A stretch of 32,768 bases of DNA from Lachnospiraceae bacterium UBA5899. GTDB lineage: Bacteria > Bacillota > Clostridia > Lachnospirales > Lachnospiraceae. The stretch is from NCBI GenBank assembly GCA_002432425.1, contig DJEL01000005.1, positions 1 to 32,768 on the forward strand, given 5' to 3'. Numbering within the stretch: position 1 is the first letter of the stretch; the number at the start of each line of letters is the position of its first letter. Below, piece by piece: positions 24,399 through 29,612 of this stretch. The position numbers and the translations under genes are program-made. The notes beneath the pieces were generated by a model. It was not told where the DNA came from and did not search any database. It worked only from the letters and a program-made list of their open reading frames with translations.

Positions 24399-24848
24399 CT
24401 ACTTTTCAGAGGCGGCACTCTTCGCCGCCTTGTCCACTTCCCGGAGCATCCAGTCCCGGTATGTATGCTCCATGGCGATTTCTGCCCGAACCGGCAGCCC
24501 ATTCAGTCTTTCCGCTATTTCCTGCCACTTTTCGGCATCCTTGATGGGCTCGCCCTTCGCCGTTTTGAAGCCGTTTGCAATCCAGTTATCCATCCAGCTT
24601 TCAAATACCGCCTGGATGTAGCCGGAACTGGTACAGATAGTGAGGTTACAACTTTTCAGCCGTTTCACTGCTGCCAGGATACCCATGCACAGGCTCTGAT
24701 GCTCCGTGGTGTCCGGAATTGCTTTGACTTCCGTCAACGTGACCGGTCCTGCTGCCGCTCGGTATTCCAGAACGTAAGCATAGGCGCCTGTCTGCCGCCG
24801 CGGTCCCCGGATGGACGTTTCTATGTATAGCCTTACTTCCTTCAGCAC
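24399..24848 (-). CDS. RNase H-fold protein with missing catalytic aspartate
   Basis: A 149-residue protein with the RNase HI layout: VRLYIETSIRGPRRQTGAY (strand 1), TTEHQSLCMGILAAVKRL (Glu49 helix), LTICTSSGYIQAVFESW (strand 4) and a REVDKAA end (Asp139). The normal D of strand 4 (TDS) is Ser74 and the first Asp is Glu10, so activity is doubtful. It starts with GTG at 24848, eight bases after GGAGG and right at the replication initiator's stop. It may be a regulatory or nucleic-acid-binding relative. Confidence 0.65.
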   Translation of the reverse strand: MLKEVRLYIETSIRGPRRQTGAYAYVLEYRAAAGPVTLTEVKAIPDTTEHQSLCMGILAAVKRLKSCNLTICTSSGYIQAVFESWMDNWIANGFKTAKGEPIKDAEKWQEIAERLNGLPVRAEIAMEHTYRDWMLREVDKAAKSAASEK

Positions 24849-25610
24849 TTATCCTTCCTCCTTTCCCGGCGGGAGCTCCACGATTGTATATTTCTGGTAC
24901 GGTGTTCCCGTAAATTTGTTAATACCGTTCACAATGGAATCCGGCAGCACATAATATCCCTTGGGTGCTTTCGGCACCGGCTTCCAGTTCACGAAACGCA
25001 CCTTTTTCTTTCGTTCAACCGGTCGGATCAGGTTGCGGCTGCACATATAGGACAGCTTCTCAATGGTCTGCTCCCTGTCCATCCGCTTCTTGGTTTCCTT
25101 GACGATGTACTCCGCCAGTGCCTTGTAGTCCCGATTATCATCCAACGGTGTCATGTGCGGGCGTCCCCGTGTCCAATGCTTCCGGATAATGTCCCAGGTA
25201 CAGGTCTTCTCATTGTGTTCATTGTTGCAAATCATATGCCAGTGGGTGGCTCCCTGCTTTCCCGTCTCGCAGGTGATGATGTATTTGAACTGCCACCCCT
25301 GCTTTTTGAAATCCTTTTGTACCTTGTCCCGGAACGCCCGAATAATCCCCGGTGCCTCTTCCTTTGCCGGACGTTCCTCTTTCCGACATGTGAGCTGCAC
25401 ATGCAGGTCCCCGCCCTTAAAATTCAGCTCCATGGTTCGCCGCAGGTACTGGCACCGCTTCCAGAAGTTCTGTCTTGCCACCTCCTCCGGTGTCGCCTTC
25501 CGTTTTTCCTCTCTGGGGACTCCGGGGGCTCCGTACCTTCCGTCCTTATACTTTTCTATTTCCACCTTGTTGTTAATTTCGCACGATTTAACGATATAGA
25601 TTTCCGCCAC
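24849..25610 (-). CDS. HUH-type rolling-circle replication initiator-like protein
   Basis: A 253-residue protein resembling the rolling-circle replication-associated (ORF2/G2P-like) family. Motif 1 is LHVQLTC (69-75), the HUH motif is HWH (123-125) in KQGATHWHMICN, and motif 3 is Y168-I-V-K171. Such proteins nick one DNA strand and remain bound to the 5' end. It starts with GTG at 25610, overlapping an AAAGAGG site, with an in-frame stop four codons upstream. Its leader contains a hairpin (25639-25661) and an opposite-strand RNA module (25677-25770). It is probably the phage's replication initiator. Confidence 0.78.
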   Translation of the reverse strand: MAEIYIVKSCEINNKVEIEKYKDGRYGAPGVPREEKRKATPEEVARQNFWKRCQYLRRTMELNFKGGDLHVQLTCRKEERPAKEEAPGIIRAFRDKVQKDFKKQGWQFKYIITCETGKQGATHWHMICNNEHNEKTCTWDIIRKHWTRGRPHMTPLDDNRDYKALAEYIVKETKKRMDREQTIEKLSYMCSRNLIRPVERKKKVRFVNWKPVPKAPKGYYVLPDSIVNGINKFTGTPYQKYTIVELPPGKEEG

Positions 25611-25638
25611 CCTCTTTCGCTATGTTTAATATCCTAAT

Positions 25639-25661
25639 CGAGGGTGTAAAAAATGCCCTCG
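25639..25661 (-). promoter_or_regulatory. Hairpin in the replication initiator leader
   Basis: Minus strand: CGAGGG...CCCTCG with an 11-nt T/A-rich loop, ending 29 bp before the GTG start. No T-run follows the stem. It may control initiator translation together with the opposite-strand RNA module just upstream. Confidence 0.5.
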
Positions 25662-25676
25662 CATTCTGTCTTTTTC

Positions 25677-25739
25677 TTGCTTTTTGCGGTGGCACATGCT
25701 ATACTGTATTTAGCATTGATGAGCACAGTATGTGCCACC
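25677..25739 (+). promoter_or_regulatory. Module A: promoter embedded in an inverted repeat
   Basis: Plus strand: TTGCTT (25677-25682), 17-bp spacer, TATACT (25700-25705). An inverted repeat GGTGGCACAT (25688-25697)/ATGTGCCACC (25730-25739), continued by ACTGT/ACAGT (25703-25707/25725-25729), covers the promoter spacer and -10 box on one side and the predicted transcript on the other. Confidence 0.65.
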
Positions 25740-25770
25740 CTGGACCGTTTCCCGACGGTCCTATTTTTTT
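25712..25770 (+). ncRNA. Predicted ~59-nt RNA opposite the replication initiator leader
   Basis: The start is predicted about 7 nt after TATACT, and it ends at a strong terminator (GGACCGT-TTCCCG-ACGGTCC then seven T, 25742-25770). No plus-strand protein gene lies upstream that needs this terminator, which argues for a dedicated short RNA. It is complementary to the leader of the leftward initiator message and overlaps the 3' end of the gene at 25761-26096. Rolling-circle plasmids often control Rep with such counter-transcripts; that role here is inference. Confidence 0.55.
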
Positions 25771-26096
25771 GTGTAAAATCGTTTATGTTGGATATATGTC
25801 TTTCTCTTTTTCTCCTCTTCCAGCCGTTCCTCTTCGTTCCGGATACACTGTTCCAGCATTCGGATAACCAAATCTTCCTCAAATGCTCCGTCTTTGGCGT
25901 CTGCCGGGTCTGCTTCGTAGGGTCTTGTCCCGAACAGCTTCTTTTTAACATCTTCCGGCATATCCAGCTCCGTACACAGGGTGAGCGCCTTGTCATACAG
26001 ACGTTTGGCGATAATCCATTTCTTTCCGTAGCACGCCGCCCGGAACTCCCCGGCCATATCAAACAGCCGTTTTTCTATCTGTTCCTCTGTTTTCAT
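25761..26096 (-). CDS. Hypothetical phage protein
   Basis: A 111-residue charged helical protein (MKTEEQIEKRLFDMAGEFRA, then KALTLCTELDMPEDVKKKLF) with a Lys-rich C-terminus. The ATG at 26096 follows AAAGGAC. It overlaps the upstream membrane protein gene by 38 bp and its 3' end overlaps the terminator of the plus-strand RNA. No family recognised. Its place before the replication initiator suggests a role in the early operon. Confidence 0.6.
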   Translation of the reverse strand: MKTEEQIEKRLFDMAGEFRAACYGKKWIIAKRLYDKALTLCTELDMPEDVKKKLFGTRPYEADPADAKDGAFEEDLVIRMLEQCIRNEEERLEEEKKRKTYIQHKRFYTKK

Positions 26097-26298
26097 GGCT
26101 TGTCCTTTCCTTTCTCATTCTGCTCATATATCCGGACTCATACGCTGCGGCAATGCCGGCAAGGATGCCTGCTGCCAGAATAACCAGTGCAATCACTATT
26201 CCCTGCTGGTCTGTCACTTCCTGCTCCCAGGTGCCTGCCAATCCGGCTACGCCCATCATTACGCAAATAAAACTTATGCATGAAAAAATCCTGTCCAT
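26059..26298 (-). CDS. Small membrane protein, two transmembrane segments
   Basis: A 79-residue protein with two hydrophobic helices (about residues 4-21 and 31-51: FSCISFICVMMGVAGLAG and IVIALVILAAGILAGIAAAY) and a basic cytoplasmic tail. The ATG at 26298 follows AGGAGG by six bases. Early phage membrane proteins of this size can serve in superinfection exclusion or replication anchoring; I cannot tell which. It overlaps the next gene by 38 bp. Confidence 0.65.
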   Translation of the reverse strand: MDRIFSCISFICVMMGVAGLAGTWEQEVTDQQGIVIALVILAAGILAGIAAAYESGYMSRMRKERTSHENRGTDRKTAV

Positions 26299-26308
26299 CT
26301 TTTTCCTC

Positions 26309-26497
26309 CTACCGGAAGCACCCTCTGTTCTGCAGCTTGTCAAACTCTGCCGTCTTAATCAGGTACTTGCCGTTCTTCTTGGTTAATACGGAAACCCTGG
26401 AGCCGTACTTGCTATGCACCACGCGCCGCAGATAAAACTCCGAGTATCCCATTTCTTTCAGTTCTGATATGCTCATCAGTGGTTTGGGGTATTCCAT
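26309..26497 (-). CDS. Small DNA-binding (excisionase-like HTH) protein
   Basis: A 62-residue protein: MSISELKEMGYSEFYLRRVV followed by SVLTKKNGKYLIKTAEFDKL. This resembles the winged helix-turn-helix of MerR/excisionase-like proteins, in which a helix pair is followed by a beta wing. The ATG at 26497 has AAAGGAG six bases upstream. It could be an excisionase or an early regulator. The integrase is distant (31419), so an Xis role is only a possibility. Confidence 0.55.
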   Translation of the reverse strand: MEYPKPLMSISELKEMGYSEFYLRRVVHSKYGSRVSVLTKKNGKYLIKTAEFDKLQNRGCFR

Positions 26498-26510
26498 ATC
26501 CTGCTCCTTT

Positions 26511-26669
26511 CTACTGCATGTCATCCAGCATGAGGTACAATTCCGTCAGTGTTTTCCTGGAACTTTCGCTCAAATAAGAATGCTCTGCCAGATACGTGAT
26601 TACAGCCGTTTTTACTTCCTTTACTTCTGCGTTGTTCTCAAACCGGATACCATCTTTTTCTTTAACCAT
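26511..26669 (-). CDS. Hypothetical small phage protein
   Basis: A 52-residue protein (MVKEKDGIRFENNAEVKEVK, then LAEHSYLSESSRKTLTELYL) ending in acidic LDDMQ. The ATG at 26669 follows AAAGGAG by seven bases; a longer reading would run through an inverted repeat. The size and helical character suggest a small regulatory or structural adaptor. No family recognised. Confidence 0.55.
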   Translation of the reverse strand: MVKEKDGIRFENNAEVKEVKTAVITYLAEHSYLSESSRKTLTELYLMLDDMQ

Positions 26670-26707
26670 GCGGATGCTCCTTTCTTGTCCCTGTGCTCTC
26701 CATGCGA

Positions 26708-26786
26708 CGCACAGACGGCTTGAATGTCTGTGCGCCAAACTACATACAATAAAGGAGATAATGAGGTACTGCGGCTGTACGCCGCA
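26708..26786. repeat. Two dyads in the 211-bp intergenic region 26670-26880
   Basis: A perfect 9-bp dyad CGCACAGAC/GTCTGTGCG lies at 26708-26716 and 26726-26734. A 6-bp dyad TGCGGC/GCCGCA with a 5-nt loop lies at 26770-26786. Neither is followed by a T-run. The first lies in the 5' leader of the gene at 26511-26669 and may be an operator. Confidence 0.6.
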
Positions 26787-26802
26787 CGGAAAGCACACGG
26801 TG

Positions 26803-26862
26803 TTGATTTTTTTCTATTACTTTCTTATACTCTCCTTACAGGCGCCCGCCAGCGCCAAGTAA
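26803..26862 (+). promoter_or_regulatory. Shared promoter-leader element, copy 1
   Basis: TTGATT (26803-26808), 17-bp spacer, TATACT (26826-26831), then leader 26832-26862. The leader has a 5-bp stem GGCGC/GCGCC (26841-26845/26852-26856) and ends CAAGTAA. Copies 2 and 3 at 27478 and 27971 align with it without gaps in the first 11 bases after the -10 box. Confidence 0.75.
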
Positions 26863-26880
26863 AAAAAGTGAGGTTATTAT

Positions 26881-27222
26881 ATGGAATTAACAAAAGACTC
26901 TAAAAAAATCCTTTTTACACTCTTCAAGGAATTTCGGACCCGTAGAAATTCTGGCATTTCCCGTCGAGATGCTGCCAATTTTCGGTCCGCATCTTTCATT
27001 CATTCAAATTACTTTAGTGACTGGCTTCGTGCAGATGTAGAGGATTGCCTTCGTGAACTTGACCGAGCTGGCTTTCTTGATAATGGCTATGCCGACAATA
27101 CCGTCTATTTTTGTCATCTTTCCGATGCAGGAATTGCTTATCTTGAATCGCTTCCTGCGGATACTCTGACAAATATAATCGATTTTATTGCCAAGTTCGT
27201 TCCTCTTATTCCTTTGGGTTGA
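26881..27222 (+). CDS. Small winged-helix-like protein (moron gene 1)
   Basis: A 113-residue protein. It looks like a winged helix: DSKKILFTLFKEFRTRRNSG, then VEDCLRELDRAGFLDNG and a beta wing with YFCHLSDAGIAYLES, reminiscent of YjcQ-like proteins. A hydrophobic C-terminal end (IIDFIAKFVPLIPLG) may be a membrane anchor. It has its own promoter and the shared leader, and the ATG at 26881 follows GTGAGG. It converges with the Tad2-like gene (17-bp overlap). Independent expression from the prophage suggests a moron gene. Confidence 0.65.
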   Translation: MELTKDSKKILFTLFKEFRTRRNSGISRRDAANFRSASFIHSNYFSDWLRADVEDCLRELDRAGFLDNGYADNTVYFCHLSDAGIAYLESLPADTLTNIIDFIAKFVPLIPLG

Positions 27223-27457
27223 GTATTACTTCCCAGTCATCGGCCATGAGGTCATTCGCTGTTGGGTTCCAGCATCTGCAGTAGTTGCTCACTCTTCCTT
27301 TCTCGTCCATTGTCATAATTGGACATGTATCCAGTGAATTGCCTGGTGCAACTACTGCCATTCTGAATTGCTTAATTCTTTTTTCTATGACAAATTTTCT
27401 TCTGCAAATAAAGCCGTTCTGCTCCATTGCCTTCTTTGTTGCTTCCTGTATGTTCAT
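27206..27457 (-). CDS. Tad2-like anti-Thoeris protein (DUF2829-type)
   Basis: An 83-residue protein opening MNIQEATKKAMEQNGFICRR and ending RCWNPTANDLMADDWEVILN. The end WNPTANDLMADDWEV is the hallmark of the DUF2829/Tad2 family. Tad2 proteins bind the cyclic ADP-ribose-type signal made by Thoeris defence and so block it. Length is normal. The ATG at 27457 follows AGGAAGGAGAAGGCA. It sits in the early leftward operon, where anti-defence genes are commonly placed. The family call is from pattern; anti-Thoeris activity here is inferred. Confidence 0.65.
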   Translation of the reverse strand: MNIQEATKKAMEQNGFICRRKFVIEKRIKQFRMAVVAPGNSLDTCPIMTMDEKGRVSNYCRCWNPTANDLMADDWEVILNPKE

Positions 27458-27477
27458 TGCCTTCTCCTTCCTATTTG

Positions 27478-27537
27478 TTGCAATGCTATGTTGCCTTGTG
27501 ATATACTTTCTCTACAGGTGCCGCCAGCACCGAGTAA
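27478..27537 (+). promoter_or_regulatory. Shared promoter-leader element, copy 2
   Basis: TTGCAA (27478-27483), 18-bp spacer, extended -10 TGATATACT (TATACT at 27502-27507), then leader 27508-27537. The stem is GGTGC/GCACC around CGCCA. It changes a C-G pair of copy 1 into T-A, keeping base pairing. Confidence 0.75.
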
Positions 27538-27556
27538 ATGAAAGGTGGATTTGCAC

Positions 27557-27721
27557 ATGTCAACATTTGAAGCGTCTTTTGATTTTGATGATGCTTTGCT
27601 GGACAATGTTTCCGTTGATTGTCCGGTATGCGGTAAGCAGTTCGATATTTCTTTAAGCAATATTGGTTCCTCTGTGACTTGCCCGCACTGTAATGCTTCG
27701 GTTGAAATATCAGCCGAGTAA
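27557..27721 (+). CDS. Small zinc-ribbon protein (moron gene 2)
   Basis: A 54-residue protein (MSTFEASFDFDDALLDNVSV, then DCPVCGKQFDISLSNIGSSV and TCPHCNASVEISAE) with two CPxC knuckles forming one zinc ribbon, the pattern of a prokaryotic rubredoxin-like/RNA-polymerase-type ribbon. It has the shared promoter-leader and a GGTGG site eight bases before the ATG. It converges with the coiled-coil gene at 27710-27949 (12-bp overlap). Function unknown; perhaps a binder of nucleic acid or host RNA polymerase. Confidence 0.7.
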   Translation: MSTFEASFDFDDALLDNVSVDCPVCGKQFDISLSNIGSSVTCPHCNASVEISAE

Positions 27722-27949
27722 CTTCTGACGCAGCTCAATGGATTTCTCCATGTTTTCATTGAGCTGCTGCAAATCCTCATTCATTTTTCTGATTTCCTCT
27801 CTGACTTCCTGGAGCTCTTTTTTGAATTCTCTTGCCCCTTCCAGTACAATTCTGCATCTGCAAGTCTTTTCTTCTTTCTTACCAAGTTCCTTGACTTTCT
27901 CTTTCTTTATTTCTGCCTGCTGATTTACTTTCATTTTTTCGATATACAT
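27710..27949 (-). CDS. Small coiled-coil protein
   Basis: A 79-residue highly charged protein. Heptad-like EFKKELQEVREEIRKMNEDL then QQLNENMEKSIELRQKLLG suggest one long coiled coil, after a basic N-terminus with one CRC motif. The ATG at 27949 follows AAAGGAG. It is convergent with the zinc-ribbon gene. No family recognised; it could act through oligomerisation with a partner protein in the early operon. Confidence 0.6.
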   Translation of the reverse strand: MYIEKMKVNQQAEIKKEKVKELGKKEEKTCRCRIVLEGAREFKKELQEVREEIRKMNEDLQQLNENMEKSIELRQKLLG

Positions 27950-27970
27950 TTCTCTTCTCCTTTCTCTTTG

Positions 27971-28031
27971 TTGCTTCGTTCTGTAGCCTTATGTTATAAT
28001 CTCCTTACAAGCATCTGCTCACGCCAAGTAA
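27971..28031 (+). promoter_or_regulatory. Shared promoter-leader element, copy 3
   Basis: TTGCTT (27971-27976), 18-bp spacer, extended -10 TGTTATAAT (TATAAT at 27995-28000), then leader 28001-28031. From ACA onward 18 of 25 bases match copy 1, including the terminal CACGCCAAGTAA region. The stem is weak (two mismatches). Confidence 0.7.
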
Positions 28032-28048
28032 TGAAAGGAGATATGGCT

Positions 28049-28312
28049 ATGCCCAAATTGACACCAAATACTGAAAAATTAGCTGATGTACTCTACAAGA
28101 GCTACAACCTTAGCAACGGTGACTCTTCCTTTAGTTGCTTTTCCCATCTTGGCATGAATGAAGCTCAGCTTCTTGCATGTTTCGATGAATTGGAAAAATA
28201 TGGTCTTGCTTTTGTTGATTATGAAGAAGACGGTTTCCCTTTCCTCACAATTCTGCCCAATTTACTTATATACAAAAGCACTGGCAAGCTTCAGGAAATA
28301 ATCAATGGCTAA
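28049..28312 (+). CDS. Small winged-helix-like protein (moron gene 3)
   Basis: An 87-residue protein (TPNTEKLADVLYKSYNLSNG, then AQLLACFDELEKYGLAFVD and a C-terminal beta segment). Its layout parallels moron gene 1 (helix, recognition helix, wing), suggesting a common family. I chose the ATG at 28049 because AAAGGAG lies eight bases upstream; an ATG at 28043 would be too close. It converges with the gene at 28262-28552 with a 51-bp overlap. Confidence 0.6.
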   Translation: MPKLTPNTEKLADVLYKSYNLSNGDSSFSCFSHLGMNEAQLLACFDELEKYGLAFVDYEEDGFPFLTILPNLLIYKSTGKLQEIING

Positions 28313-28552
28313 TTTTTCTTCTCCCTCTCCTGTTGGGCTTTGGAGCATTTTCCCATAGCTCCACTGGAGAGTTTTTTCTATGTTATTCAAAACCAAAATA
28401 GAAAAAACTCTATTTCTTCTGTCTCCGCTTCCTATTAACACAGCTTTGTTCTTTTCACATAAGATATTTTTGTCCACAAAGTTCTTTATTTCTTTTATTT
28501 TTTCTTCCAAACTAATTTCTTTTGATGTAAATGATAAAGTAACTACTTCCAT
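28262..28552 (-). CDS. Hypothetical phage protein
   Basis: A 96-residue protein (MEVVTLSFTSKEISLEEKIK, then KAVLIGSGDRRNRVFSILVL) of mixed alpha/beta type. The ATG at 28552 follows a strong GGAGG site. It is the first or second gene of the leftward early operon, just after the Cro-like regulator. It overlaps the end of moron gene 3 by 51 bp, so the two messages are complementary there. Function unknown. Confidence 0.6.
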   Translation of the reverse strand: MEVVTLSFTSKEISLEEKIKEIKNFVDKNILCEKNKAVLIGSGDRRNRVFSILVLNNIEKTLQWSYGKMLQSPTGEGEEKLAIDYFLKLASAFVYK

Positions 28553-28570
28553 TTCTTCTCCTCCTTTCTC

Positions 28571-28786
28571 TTATATATGAATATTTTTCATATCCTTGGG
28601 TAAAAAAATTTCTCCTACTGTCACTCCGTAAAGTTCAGCCAACGCTTCCACTTTTCCTATAGCAACCTTTGATATATCTTTTTCCCACGCATTATATGTT
28701 TGTAATGATACTCCCAATTTTTCAGCACTTTGTGCCTGTGTCAAATTTTTTCGTGCTCTTAATTCTTTAACTGTGTACTGCTGCAT
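28571..28786 (-). CDS. Cro-like XRE regulator of the main lysogeny switch
   Basis: A 71-residue helix-turn-helix protein (YTVKELRARKNLTQAQSAEK, SLQTYNAWEKDISKVAIGKV). The start is the ATG at 28786, with GGAGGTGA upstream. It is divergent from the CI-like repressor and first in the leftward early operon, the classical Cro position. Its last codons lie in an ATATGAA-N5-TTCATAT dyad (28575-28593), identical in type to the operators upstream of its promoter. Confidence 0.85.
   Translation of the reverse strand: MQQYTVKELRARKNLTQAQSAEKLGVSLQTYNAWEKDISKVAIGKVEALAELYGVTVGEIFLPKDMKNIHI
28575..28593. promoter_or_regulatory. Remote operator O1 within the Cro-like gene's 3' end
   Basis: Perfect dyad ATATGAA-TATTT-TTCATAT. 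It overlaps the terminal MKNIHI codons of the Cro-like gene and shares an 18-nt identity with the O2 region (28573-28590 against 28811-28828). Confidence 0.7.
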
Positions 28787-28807
28787 TTTTCTCACCTCCA
28801 TGTTTGC

Positions 28808-28915
28808 ATCATATATGAATATTTTTCACATGTCAATACATTTTATGAATTTTCTTCATATTTTTTTGAAATTTATTAAAAACATGTTGATTTTATTTCA
28901 TGTTTGTTTTAATAT
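28808..28915. promoter_or_regulatory. Main switch: divergent early and repressor promoters with operators O2 and O3
   Basis: Leftward promoter: TTGACA (28836-28831), 17 bp, TATGAT (28813-28808). Operator O2 (28813-28831, one mismatch) fills its spacer. O3 (28843-28861, TTATGAA-N5-TTCATAT) lies 30 bp upstream. Rightward promoter: TTGATT (28887-28892), 17 bp, TAATAT (28910-28915) for the CI-like gene. A further dyad AAACATG/CATGTTT (28880-28886/28899-28905) surrounds its -35 box. Confidence 0.8.
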
Positions 28916-28943
28916 GTAGACAACATTACGGAGGGTATTGCTT

Positions 28944-29570
28944 ATGTATATAGGTGAAAATATTAGATATTTAAGAACTACCAACAATATTAGCCAGGAA
29001 GAACTTGCCGCTGCTCTCGGTTATAAATCTTATACAACTATTACCAAGTGGGAGTCTGGCGTTTCAGAACCAACATTGAAAATGGCAAATCAGATTGCAG
29101 CATTCTTCAAGATTTCCGTAAATGATTTGTGTTATAAAAAACTTTCTGCTCCAAGTACAGAAATAACTCATAAAAAAGGTGTGGTTATCAAAGTTTTGGG
29201 ACGTGTTGCCGCCGGTATTCCTATTGAAGCGGTGGAGGATGTTATAGATACAGAAGAGATTACCGAAGAGATGGCTGCTACTGGTACATATTTCGGACTA
29301 CAGATAAAAGGTGACTCCATGGTACCGAACATCTGCGACCATGATGTTGTGATTGTCCGCCAGCAGGAGGATGCCGAAACCGGTGATACCGTGATTGCCC
29401 TTGTAAACGGTGACGACGCCACCTGCAAACGTTTGAAAAAGTACCATGACGGCATCGAGCTCATCCCGAACAATCCGAGCTTTGAACCTATTTATTTCTC
29501 AAATGAAGAAATCCAAAACAAGCCAGTTCGGATAATCGGTAAGGTTGTGGAGCTACGCAGAAAGTTTTAG
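28944..29570 (+). CDS. CI-type repressor, XRE HTH plus S24/LexA peptidase
   Basis: A 208-residue repressor. The HTH spans about residues 4-57 (QEELAAALGYKSYTTITKWE). The C-terminal S24 peptidase has a self-cleavage site VAAG (A90-G91), Ser125 in KGDSMVP and Lys162 in TCKRL. RecA-dependent cleavage would induce the prophage. I chose the ATG at 28944 because CGGAGGG lies eight bases upstream (a TTG two codons earlier is less likely). It most likely binds the ATATGAA operators. It is followed by a BRO antirepressor gene. Confidence 0.93.
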   Translation: MYIGENIRYLRTTNNISQEELAAALGYKSYTTITKWESGVSEPTLKMANQIAAFFKISVNDLCYKKLSAPSTEITHKKGVVIKVLGRVAAGIPIEAVEDVIDTEEITEEMAATGTYFGLQIKGDSMVPNICDHDVVIVRQQEDAETGDTVIALVNGDDATCKRLKKYHDGIELIPNNPSFEPIYFSNEEIQNKPVRIIGKVVELRRKF

Positions 29571-29573
29571 TGC

Positions 29574-29597
29574 CATTTTGTTGATGTCAACAAAATG
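29574..29597. repeat. Perfect inverted repeat between CI-like and antirepressor genes
   Basis: CATTTTGTTGA-TG-TCAACAAAATG, an 11-bp arm dyad with a 2-bp centre, 4 bp after the repressor stop. No T-run follows. As RNA it would form a hairpin in the intergenic message; as DNA it is a good operator. Confidence 0.75.
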
Positions 29598-29612
29598 ATA
29601 ATCTGAAAGAAG

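Noticed and set aside
25634..26062. Minus-strand frame of 142 codons across the initiator leader
   Set aside because: It overlaps a well-supported gene (25761-26096) in another frame, and the Arg/Trp/Ser-rich translation has no start signal.
27454..27780. Minus-strand open frame overlapping the zinc-ribbon gene
   Set aside because: No ribosome-binding site and atypical composition; the plus-strand zinc-ribbon gene has a promoter, leader, Shine-Dalgarno site and CPxC motifs.
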